5,186 nt of DNA from Pseudomonadota bacterium (GTDB taxonomy: Bacteria; Myxococcota_A; Bradymonadia; UBA4248). The position numbers were made by a program, and so were the translations under genes. Below, in pieces: positions 1 to 5,186 of this stretch. The notes under the pieces were generated by a model. That model was not told the DNA's origin. It did not search any database and worked only from the letters and a program-made list of their open reading frames with translations. The DNA lies in contig WQTY01000194.1 in assembly GCA_009786045.1 (NCBI GenBank), positions 1 through 5,186 on the forward strand, read 5' to 3'. Each line of letters opens with the position of its first letter. Positions within the stretch are counted from its first letter, which is position 1.

Positions 1-14
1 GTTGCCCTGCGCTC

Positions 15-39
15 TGTGGGGGAGCAATGCTCCCCCACA
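15..39. terminator. Perfect GC-rich hairpin, probable terminator of an upstream unit
   Basis: Bases 15-25 are the exact reverse complement of 29-39, giving an 11-bp perfect stem with a five-G/five-C core and a 3-base loop (AAT). It sits at the window edge, ahead of the first gene. No T-run follows (the next bases are C-rich), so it is not a classical intrinsic terminator. It could instead be a 3'-end stabilising stem, a bidirectional stem, or an intergenic repeat unit. The stem is seen directly; the terminator role is inferred from position. Confidence 0.5.
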
Positions 40-102
40 CCCCCTGCGTGCATCGCTTGTGGGTGAGGTGACAGCCCCATAACAACCTCGGTGTGTCTTA
101 CT

Positions 103-138
103 TGCGTGCTTGCCACAGCAATTTGATTGTGGTACGCA
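103..138. other. Interrupted inverted repeat upstream of the lipoprotein gene
   Basis: Two nested arm pairs are visible. TGCGT (103-107) pairs with ACGCA (134-138), and CCACA (113-117) pairs with TGTGG (128-132). The arms are separated by an asymmetric bulge (5 nt on the left, 1 nt on the right), and the loop is 10 nt. It could be a structured RNA leader or a protein-binding operator for the downstream lipoprotein gene. A weak promoter pair overlaps its right side (TTGTGG at 127-132, TATCTT at 149-154, 16-bp spacer), but both boxes are imperfect. Confidence 0.3.
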
Positions 139-238
139 GCAGGAGCCCTATCTTTGAATGAAATACAACGTCGTCAGTGAGTCGTGCTGGAAACTTGTTT
201 TTCATTTTTGCTGGGGGTGGCTTCAACCTGGATTTCCT

Positions 239-243
239 AAGGA
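239..243 (+). promoter_or_regulatory. Ribosome binding site deciding the lipoprotein start
   Basis: AAGGA lies 10 nt before the ATG at 254. It supports that start over the in-frame ATG at 158, whose nearest purine-rich motif (AGGAG, 141-145) is 12 nt away. The 32 residues added by the earlier start do not form a signal peptide and would bury the lipobox. Confidence 0.6.
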
Positions 244-253
244 TATTTTTAAG

Positions 254-715
254 ATGAAACAAAAGCTTAAGGTTCTCATTTCCGCTGTGGTGTTGGGTGC
301 AATGTTGAACAGCTGCTTTGGCAGCTTCGGTGCGACGCGATTTTTGTATAACTTCAACGACAGCTTCGACAACAAGTTCGTCAAAACCATCATCATGTGG
401 TGTTTTACGATCCTGCCTGCCTATCCCCTGTTTATTTTTGCAGACTTCTGGATCATCAACCTGATTGAGTTCTGGTCGGGCTCAAACCCGATTTCTGGCG
501 CGACTTATGAGTACTCCGACGATGGTTCGCTTCTCGTTCATCTTGATGATGGCACCCTTCGGGTTGTTCCCGTCTCGGAGAACAGAATGCTCGTTGAGCG
601 CGATGGTGCAGTCGTGGGCGAAGTCTATATGGGAGACGACAAGAAGGTTCAGATGACGGATTATGCGACGGCAACGGTGCGCGAGCTGGATGTTTCGCAT
701 CTGCCTGAAATGTAA
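254..715 (+). CDS. DUF3332-like predicted lipoprotein
   Basis: A predicted 153-residue membrane-anchored lipoprotein of unknown function. The start at 254 gives a textbook type II signal peptide: basic n-region (MKQKLK), hydrophobic core (residues 7-18), and lipobox LNSC with the lipidated Cys at residue 21. The mature part begins FGSFGATR. It continues through an NKFVK element, a hydrophobic stretch (about residues 47-68) and the signature IEFWSGSNP (about residues 71-79), which I recognise as the pattern of DUF3332 family proteins. The C-terminal half is soluble, beta-rich and acidic (YEYSDDGS, LDDGTLRVV, GDDKKVQM). The length is close to what I recall for the family. An in-frame ATG at 158 would give 185 residues but hides the signal peptide. 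The gene looks monocistronic: a hairpin follows 20 nt after its stop and the next gene starts 255 nt later. Family assignment is from recognition of motifs; the function is unknown. Confidence 0.85.
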   Translation: MKQKLKVLISAVVLGAMLNSCFGSFGATRFLYNFNDSFDNKFVKTIIMWCFTILPAYPLFIFADFWIINLIEFWSGSNPISGATYEYSDDGSLLVHLDDGTLRVVPVSENRMLVERDGAVVGEVYMGDDKKVQMTDYATATVRELDVSHLPEM

Positions 716-734
716 GCGATTGCCGGTTGCCAGC

Positions 735-763
735 AGGGGCAGGCCTGCGTGTCTGCCCTTTCA
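735..763 (+). terminator. Hairpin terminator after the lipoprotein gene
   Basis: Bases 735-744 pair with 751-760: ten base pairs including two G-U, with a GGGCAG/CTGCCC core and a 6-nt loop. It starts 20 nt after the TAA stop. The trailing T tract is short (CCCTTTC), so termination may be partial or Rho-assisted. The pairing is read directly; termination is inferred. Confidence 0.55.
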
Positions 764-779
764 AGTTCCTCCGTGAACC

Positions 780-817
780 AAAAAAAATCATGATATGCGT
801 TTTTTCCGTGCTATAGT
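780..817 (+). promoter_or_regulatory. Extended -10 promoter for the RNase E gene
   Basis: TGCTATAGT at 809-817 is an extended -10 element (TG-N-TATAGT). No good TTGACA box lies at the right distance; the best candidates are TGATAT (791-796, 15-bp spacer) and TCATGA (789-794, 17-bp spacer). That is tolerable because extended -10 promoters rely less on -35. An A8 tract (780-787) and a T6 run (800-805) add an AT-rich, UP-element-like setting in otherwise GC-leaning DNA. Transcription would begin near 824 and give a leader of roughly 145-150 nt. Confidence 0.55.
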
Positions 818-857
818 CTGTTTCAGACCAGTAGGGCGCGTCCTTGCCCGGTTTGAG

Positions 858-891
858 AAACGCCAGGTAAATCTTCAGGTTTTGGCGTTTT
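858..891 (+). promoter_or_regulatory. Leader hairpin in the RNase E 5' UTR
   Basis: AAACGCCA (858-865) and TGGCGTTT (883-890) form an 8-bp perfect stem. Two further G-U pairs are possible inside (866-867 with 881-882), leaving a loop of about 13 nt. The right arm ends in TTTT (888-891), so the element could act as an attenuator, or as a structured site in the leader where RNase E could cut its own mRNA. E. coli rne is autoregulated through its 5' UTR, but no sequence homology to that leader is claimed here. Confidence 0.4.
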
Positions 892-961
892 GAGCACTGC
901 TCTCGGGTTGGATTCGGACGCATTTATCGACCTTTTCACTTGCTGAATTAGACTACAAATT

Positions 962-965
962 GGAG
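962..965 (+). promoter_or_regulatory. Ribosome binding site for the TTG start of RNase E
   Basis: GGAG is spaced 5 nt from the TTG at 971. It supports this non-ATG start, which also gives the conserved family N-terminus. The site is the left half of an 8-bp palindrome (GGAGCTCC, 962-969) that could weakly occlude it. An overlapping TTG at 960 opens a 4-codon frame that stops at 972, inside the start region. Confidence 0.7.
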
Positions 966-970
966 CTCCC

Positions 971-3900
971 TTGACTCGTAAGATCCTGATTAATGGGCGT
1001 CGTGAGGAAGAACTGCGCGTTGCGATTGTTGAAAACCAAACTCTCGAAGATTTCGAGATTGAGACCAAACGCAGCGGCCTTTTGAGAAATAACATCTATC
1101 GTGGCGTGGTATCGAATATTGCGCCGAGCCTGAATGCGGCTTTTGTGGATTTTGGCGAATCGAAGAATGGCTTTCTGGCCTTCAATGATGTCGTCGAGAG
1201 TGCGTACCACAAGCCGGTAAAGGGCGAACCGCAGCGGATATCGGAGATATTGGTGCCGGGTCAGCCTTTGATTGTGCAGGTTATTAAGGATGCCACCGGC
1301 CAGAAAGGGGCGCAGGTGACGACGAATATCAGCCTGGCGGGGCGGTATTTGGTGTTGCGTCCTAAGGATGCGAAGAGTGGTGTGTCGCGCAAGGTCGATG
1401 AGGACGCGCGGGCGGATTTGACGCAGAAGGCGCGCAGTCTGGATTTGCCTGAGGGGTATGGCTGCATTGTGCGTACGAATGCGACGGATCAGCCGCGTGC
1501 GATTCTGCTTCGCGATGCGAAGGTTCTGGTGCAGCTCTGGCGCAAGATGGAGGCGGAGTACAAGCGCGGGACGGAGCCGACGCTGCTGTATAATGATCAG
1601 GACATCGTCGTTCAGATCATGCGCGATTACTTCGATTCGACCATTCATGAGGTTCTTATCGACAATAAGTCCTGCTATGAGCGTGCCCGCGCCTATGTTC
1701 ATGCCACGGTTCCCGGCGGCGAAGACCGGATCAAGTGCTACGAAGACAGGATGCCGCTTTTTTCGAGGTATAATCTTGAGAAGCAGATCAATCAGATCTA
1801 TGCGCGTCAGGTGTCGCTCCCGAGCGGTGGTTTTATTGCCATCGATCCGACGGAGGCGCTGACGGCGATTGATGTCAATTCGGCGCGTTCGACAAAGCGC
1901 GAGACCCAGGATTTGACGGCCTATCATACGAATATTGAAGCGGCGGTCGAGATTGCTCGCCAGCTGAGAATGCGCGATATTGGCGGCCTCATTGTCATCG
2001 ACTTTATCGACATGAAGTCGGGCAAGCATCAGCGCGATGTGGAGCGCGTGATGCGCAATGCCATGTCTCGCGACAAGGCACGCAATAAGGTCGAGCGCAT
2101 CAGTGCCAATGGCCTTTTGGAGATCAACCGGCAGCGCATCAGCCAGGCGCTTTCCCAGAGAACGCACCTTCAGTGTCCGACATGTGGCGGGCGAGGCTTT
2201 GTGCCTACAATTGAGGCCATGGGGCTGAGCCTGATCCGCGAGATCGAGGCGCGTGCGATCGATGGCAGCATTGGCGGGGTAGTCATTACGCTTCATCCCG
2301 ATATTGCCCAGGCTTTTCAAAATGCGCGCCGTCACGACATTGCCCAGCTTGAGGAGGTGTTTTCGATTCGCATAGAGATCCTTGCCTCGCGCGACATGTC
2401 GAGGGGAGAGAACGCCATTGAGTGGCTGACACGTGCACAGGAAAATGAGCTGCGCACAGATCGCCCGCAAGCTTCGGCTTCTGCGGTGGATGCCGCTTCC
2501 ATTGTTGACGCTGTCGAGGCGTACAATGCGAACGGAGCCGGCGACGATGACAGCTACCGGCCCAATGATTTTGAAGAGTTCTCAAGCGAGGAGGCGCGCC
2601 GAAAGCGCGCTGCCAAAAGAGCGCGCCGGGAGGGGCAGGCTTCGCATTCGCATGCCGCGCAAGAGCAGGCTCAAGTCCATTCGCACTCGCGTGCGTCTCA
2701 GGCGCATGCTGCGGTGTCTGTTTCTGCGAATGTTGAAATACCGCCGGAAGGGGCGTGTTGTGAGGCGTGTGTACAGGGGCTGGTGTGTGTCAATGCGTTG
2801 GGATTTGCTGTGTTGGCGATGCTCGTCAGGCATGCCCATTGTCAGCTTGAAGCGCCGTGCCGTGAGCGGGTTTCGCATCGTCGGCGCCCAGATTTGAAGC
2901 GCAAGGGAAAATGTTGCGAGAAGTGTGACTTCTCTCTGGATGTGTGTCTGTTTGTGTCGGATATCATTCGGGCTGTTTGCGCACTGAGGGGAATTGTGGT
3001 TGAGTCTTCGCCGCGTGAGCTGGCCAAGTATGCGGACGATGCAGTGGATTGGCTTTTGGAGACGGCGCATGCGCGCCACCAGGTGCGCTTCGAAAGCACG
3101 AATGCGTTGTTGGCACAGACCATGTCGCGCCATGCACGGGTGCGTATGGAGCTGATCCTGGGTGCGCGTACCGATGATACAATCGATTGTCTTGGGAAGG
3201 CATTGTGTTCGGATCGCGATGTTGTCTTTGGCGTAGTTGATCCGACGAACGATGCCCGGTGTGCGTTAACCCCGGCAAAGCTTCTGGCCATTGATGCGCA
3301 GTTGACAATCCGCTGCCAGCGCATATTTGCTGCCGAGTCGTCCAGTCCGTTGGCGGTCTTTAATGTCGAAGACAGTGCTCAGAGCAAATCGTCGTGTGTG
3401 CGCGAGGAAAGTGTCCGGGACGTGCAAAAGCCGGCTCTGGCCTCAGCCTCGCCGTCCGAGTCGGGCAGGCAACCCAGGCGCACCTCACGTCGTGGCCGAA
3501 TCGGCTCGGGAGAGAGTCTGTTTCGTGATAACAATGAAGTTGTTGTCGCGGAGGTGCCGATTATCCCGATGACGATGATTGAGGATTCGTCCGAACCTTT
3601 GCCGGCCATGTATCATGCGGCACTGTCTCAGGCCATCACTCAGGAACAGCCTGCGGTACGTGATGACGCAGGCCGTCGTCGGCGCAGAAAGGACCGTCCC
3701 GAACGGCGCCGTCATGAAGAAGTTGCTTTCGAGGCGCCCAAGAGCGAGTTTGTGGATTCCAGCATTGAGGCAGCATGTAGCAGTGATGAAGGCGAAGTGT
3801 CGCGGCGCATGCGGCGAGCGAGGCGAGGCAGCATTGGCCAGGGTGGACAGGTCACGCAGCTTCCTTCTGGTGCTGACGCGAACGTCAGCGTGGCACAAAG

Positions 3901-4909
3901 CCGCGAGGCATTGGTACCAAAAAAAGATGTCAGGCCAGTGGTGCTGGAACAGGTCGCTGAGTTTTCAGAGCCAGAGCCGGCGCTGGAACCTGCCACCGTG
4001 TCTTCCTCGTCGCGTTGCCGTTCTGGAAGGCGGCGGGCGCCTTTAGGCAGTCCGTGTTCGGATGCGTCACAGGCGTTTTTCCATGATGCTGGCTGCGCGG
4101 ATGCGAATGCTGGTGCAGTGTCAGGCGCTGTAGAAGCGGCATCTGGTTCGGCAGAGGAGGCGGGAGGTGACGAGGGCAGCGATGAAACTCGCTCTGGCGG
4201 ACGCCGCAGGCAGAACCGCCGACGTGACCGTAACAAGGCGCAATTGCCTGTTGCTGAGGCTATGTCCATGACGCCGGCAGAGGTTGAGCCTGTGTCAGGT
4301 TCACAGACCAGGGAGTCCCAGGAAGCAGACGCGTGCCATGCCGACAAGTCTCGATCGAGTCGTCGCGGCCGCCAGAGAGAAGAAAAAGCGGATAACTCGA
4401 CAAGTGCTGCCGAGGCATCACGCCAGAAGTCAAAGAGTTCTTCGGCCAGGGGTGCGCGCGGGAATGGCAGCGCCGAGGTTGCTGTCTCTGCGCAAAGTTC
4501 CGAAGTGATTGCGGAAGTGAGTGCCAAAGAAGAAGAAGCCTTGCGCTCCACGCGCCGTGTGCGAAAGACAAAAGCGCGCGCCTATGACGGCGTTGCAGAC
4601 GATATTGGCCAGATTGCTGTTGCAGACGATATTGGCCAGATTGCTGAAGTCAGCGTCCAGACAGCACCGATGCCGGCACTGGAGATTGGTTTATCTGCGC
4701 ATTCGGAGGGTTCCGAAGAGGAGAGCCATGCTTCGACGCGCCGCGTGCGACGCACGCGAGGCCACGGGACAAAAACAGCGCCCGAGGCAAGTTCTGTACA
4801 AACACAGAGCGAGAACAATGAGGCTGTGGCTGTGGCACAAGAAGAGCACGATTCGACCGATACCCCTTCGAGGGTACGTCGAACACGCCGCTCCCGTTTG
4901 GGAGAGTAG
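971..4909 (+). CDS. rne: Ribonuclease E/G family endoribonuclease with long atypical C-terminal extension
   Basis: A 5'-end-sensing endoribonuclease that starts bulk mRNA decay and processes rRNA and tRNA, acting in the cytoplasm or on the inner membrane face. The catalytic half aligns in order with E. coli RNase E. The S1 domain spans about residues 37-120, with aromatic F58 and F68 and the K106/K112 equivalents (GQKGA). The 5' sensor region has R168-T169. The DNase I-like domain has catalytic Mg aspartates D301 (AIDVNSARSTK) and D344 (IVIDFIDM). The zinc-link CPTCGGRG carries C402 and C405. A small domain follows to about 500. All key residues are present, so the enzyme should be active. 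Past 500 lie an acidic patch, a basic run (543-553), His-rich sequence (559-579), an unrecognised Cys-rich segment (596-786), and an Arg-cluster tail to 1312. At 1312 residues it is longer than E. coli RNase E (1061) and well beyond RNase G, so the symbol rne is preferred. The TTG start is supported by GGAG at 962-965 and by the conserved start of the fold; the next in-frame ATG falls inside the core. Confidence 0.93.
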   Translation: MTRKILINGRREEELRVAIVENQTLEDFEIETKRSGLLRNNIYRGVVSNIAPSLNAAFVDFGESKNGFLAFNDVVESAYHKPVKGEPQRISEILVPGQPLIVQVIKDATGQKGAQVTTNISLAGRYLVLRPKDAKSGVSRKVDEDARADLTQKARSLDLPEGYGCIVRTNATDQPRAILLRDAKVLVQLWRKMEAEYKRGTEPTLLYNDQDIVVQIMRDYFDSTIHEVLIDNKSCYERARAYVHATVPGGEDRIKCYEDRMPLFSRYNLEKQINQIYARQVSLPSGGFIAIDPTEALTAIDVNSARSTKRETQDLTAYHTNIEAAVEIARQLRMRDIGGLIVIDFIDMKSGKHQRDVERVMRNAMSRDKARNKVERISANGLLEINRQRISQALSQRTHLQCPTCGGRGFVPTIEAMGLSLIREIEARAIDGSIGGVVITLHPDIAQAFQNARRHDIAQLEEVFSIRIEILASRDMSRGENAIEWLTRAQENELRTDRPQASASAVDAASIVDAVEAYNANGAGDDDSYRPNDFEEFSSEEARRKRAAKRARREGQASHSHAAQEQAQVHSHSRASQAHAAVSVSANVEIPPEGACCEACVQGLVCVNALGFAVLAMLVRHAHCQLEAPCRERVSHRRRPDLKRKGKCCEKCDFSLDVCLFVSDIIRAVCALRGIVVESSPRELAKYADDAVDWLLETAHARHQVRFESTNALLAQTMSRHARVRMELILGARTDDTIDCLGKALCSDRDVVFGVVDPTNDARCALTPAKLLAIDAQLTIRCQRIFAAESSSPLAVFNVEDSAQSKSSCVREESVRDVQKPALASASPSESGRQPRRTSRRGRIGSGESLFRDNNEVVVAEVPIIPMTMIEDSSEPLPAMYHAALSQAITQEQPAVRDDAGRRRRRKDRPERRRHEEVAFEAPKSEFVDSSIEAACSSDEGEVSRRMRRARRGSIGQGGQVTQLPSGADANVSVAQSREALVPKKDVRPVVLEQVAEFSEPEPALEPATVSSSSRCRSGRRRAPLGSPCSDASQAFFHDAGCADANAGAVSGAVEAASGSAEEAGGDEGSDETRSGGRRRQNRRRDRNKAQLPVAEAMSMTPAEVEPVSGSQTRESQEADACHADKSRSSRRGRQREEKADNSTSAAEASRQKSKSSSARGARGNGSAEVAVSAQSSEVIAEVSAKEEEALRSTRRVRKTKARAYDGVADDIGQIAVADDIGQIAEVSVQTAPMPALEIGLSAHSEGSEEESHASTRRVRRTRGHGTKTAPEASSVQTQSENNEAVAVAQEEHDSTDTPSRVRRTRRSRLGE
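2756..3328 (+). other. Cysteine-rich unrecognised segment inside RNase E (residues 596-786)
   Basis: This is a protein region within the RNase E gene, not a separate gene. It holds 15 cysteines (596, 597, 600, 606, 624, 630, 648, 649, 652, 659, 670, 740, 746, 764, 782), while the rest of the protein is Cys-poor. Two CCExC motifs occur (596-600 CCEAC, 648-652 CCEKC). A hydrophobic stretch at about 603-619 follows the first. The second half (about 680-786) has the amphipathic look of a folded helical and beta domain, unlike the low-complexity tail after it. I do not recognise the fold. Zinc binding, iron-sulfur or redox roles are possible but only inferred from the Cys pattern. Confidence 0.6.
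3476..4906 (+). repeat. Arginine-cluster, probably disordered tail of RNase E (residues 836-1312)
   Basis: Nine arginine-rich clusters begin near residues 836, 901, 945, 1015, 1078, 1128, 1195, 1257 and 1301, separated by 44 to 73 residues of acidic, Ser/Ala/Glu-rich sequence. Examples are RRTSRRGR, GRRRRRKDRPERRR, RRMRRARRGS and GGRRRQNRRRDR. The composition predicts an intrinsically disordered tail. In RNase E enzymes such tails bind RNA and hold short motifs that recruit degradosome partners. No known partner motif was identified with confidence. Confidence 0.7.
4592..4645 (+). repeat. Perfect 27-bp tandem duplication in the RNase E tail
   Basis: Bases 4592-4618 and 4619-4645 are identical and adjacent, encoding VADDIGQIA twice in frame. 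Complete identity, including third codon positions, points to a recent slippage or duplication event and not an old selected repeat. The unit is acidic and hydrophobic, unlike the basic clusters around it. Confidence 0.95.
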
Positions 4910-4936
4910 ATTAGCCTCACATGGTGTAGGGAGGTA

Positions 4937-4962
4937 AAGCGGGGGAGATCTCTCCCTCGCTT
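4937..4962 (+). terminator. Terminator-like hairpin after RNase E
   Basis: Bases 4937-4947 pair with 4952-4962: 11 pairs with one G-U and a 4-nt loop (ATCT). The stem is GC-rich, flanked by an A run on the left and only TT on the right. It begins 27 nt after the TAG stop. The weak T tract leaves efficiency uncertain. The other bases of the 136-nt gap hold no gene. Confidence 0.5.
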
Positions 4963-4971
4963 CCCTCGCTT
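4954..4971 (+). repeat. 9-bp tandem repeat overlapping the terminator arm
   Basis: CCCTCGCTT occurs twice back to back (4954-4962 and 4963-4971). The right arm of the hairpin is therefore duplicated, and the left arm could pair with either copy, forming two mutually exclusive stems. Probably a small slippage product. Confidence 0.8.
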
Positions 4972-5034
4972 CAGGGCTGTGGCCTGTCTTCCGTGTTTAT
5001 CTTGGGAGAAAGGCCTCTTAGAGTATAGCGTTTT

Positions 5035-5038
5035 GAGG
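5035..5038 (+). promoter_or_regulatory. Ribosome binding site of the tex-like gene
   Basis: GAGG (within GAGGAAA, 5035-5041) stands 7 nt before the ATG at 5046, a normal spacing that fixes the start. Confidence 0.7.
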
Positions 5039-5045
5039 AAAGTAT

Positions 5046-5186
5046 ATGAAACAGGATGTATCGCGCTATGGGCTTCAGGTTGCTGAGGAGTTGGGGTTAA
5101 GTCAGGCTGGTGTGGAAGCCGTACTCCTGCTTTTGGCAGATTCGGCGACCGTGCCGTTTATTGCGCGTTATCGCAAGGAGCGTACC
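5046..5186 (+). CDS. tex: Tex family S1 RNA-binding protein, 5' fragment
   Basis: Only the first 47 codons are present; the gene runs off the right edge in frame. The fragment matches the conserved N-terminus of Tex: VAEELGL (about residues 12-18), then the helix with VEAVLLLL, then the hallmark ATVPFIARYRKE (about residues 34-45). Complete Tex proteins are around 770 residues and carry helix-hairpin-helix, YqgF-like and S1 domains, none of which can be checked here. Tex is a conserved nucleic-acid-binding protein linked to transcription in several bacteria. It lies on the same strand as the RNase E gene, 136 nt downstream and beyond a hairpin, so independent transcription or partial read-through is possible. 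The family call rests on the N-terminal motif alone but is characteristic. Confidence 0.88.
   Translation, partial: MKQDVSRYGLQVAEELGLSQAGVEAVLLLLADSATVPFIARYRKERT

Noticed and set aside
1..66. Open frame from base 1 to TGA at 64-66, possibly the tail of an upstream gene
   Set aside because: It runs straight through the perfect hairpin at 15-39 and yields a short Cys/Pro-rich peptide with no recognisable family; more likely intergenic.
158..253. N-terminal extension of the lipoprotein from the ATG at 158
   Set aside because: It places 32 residues ahead of a typical lipoprotein signal peptide, and the ribosome site is poorly spaced. The ATG at 254 fits better.
953..2470. 505-codon open frame on the minus strand, antisense to the RNase E catalytic half
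   Set aside because: The + strand frame encodes a clear RNase E with all catalytic motifs. The antisense translation is rich in Arg, Leu, His and Ile with no recognisable domain, as expected from the codon bias of the true gene.
2756..3328. Cysteine-rich segment as a separate inserted gene or a frameshift product
   Set aside because: The reading frame is continuous with the RNase E core and tail. There is no internal start with a good ribosome site, no flanking repeats, and third-position usage resembles the rest of the gene.
3712..4551. 279-codon minus-strand open frame over the Arg-rich tail
   Set aside because: Ser/Ala/Pro-rich mirror of the Arg/Ala/Glu-rich coding strand; no ribosome site or domain identified, so treated as a compositional shadow.
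5002..5029. Promoter-like pair TTGGGA (5002-5007) and TATAGC (5024-5029) before the tex-like gene
   Set aside because: The spacing (16 bp) is fine, but transcription would begin near 5036, inside the ribosome site, leaving too short a leader. Kept only as a weak possibility.

Overview
The window reads as ordinary chromosomal sequence from a Gram-negative bacterium of moderate, slightly GC-leaning composition. Three genes lie on the + strand, and no mobile element, CRISPR array, tRNA or rRNA is visible. A lipoprotein with a Gram-negative-type lipobox (DUF3332-like) and an RNase E-type ribonuclease support this placement. The RNase E N-terminus resembles the proteobacterial/myxobacterial style of the enzyme more than a Gram-positive one. 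I cannot fix the phylum from the sequence alone.

Layout. Positions 1-253 hold no convincing gene. They contain a perfect GC-rich hairpin (15-39), probably the end of an upstream transcription unit, and an interrupted inverted repeat (103-138). A small lipoprotein gene follows (254-715), then a terminator-like hairpin. The gap at 716-970 carries an extended -10 promoter and a leader of about 150 nt with its own hairpin. The dominant gene is a 1312-residue RNase E/G family endoribonuclease that starts at TTG (971-4909). After another hairpin, the first 47 codons of a tex-like gene (5046-5186) run off the window.

Function. RNase E is the central mRNA-decay and rRNA/tRNA-processing endonuclease. 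Tex is a conserved nucleic-acid-binding factor linked to transcription and RNA. The two therefore share an RNA-metabolism theme, although the hairpins and spacings suggest separate transcripts. The lipoprotein has no evident functional tie to them.

The most unusual content is the non-catalytic half of the RNase E protein. Behind a canonical catalytic core (residues 1 to about 500) come a basic/His-rich linker, an unrecognised cysteine-rich segment (residues about 596-786, 15 Cys) with a recurring CCExC motif and repeated 6- and 18-residue Cys spacings, and a tail of about 480 residues with nine spaced arginine clusters. The tail also holds a perfect 27-bp in-frame tandem duplication. If there is a new biological feature here, it is this cysteine-rich insert and not a multi-gene system.
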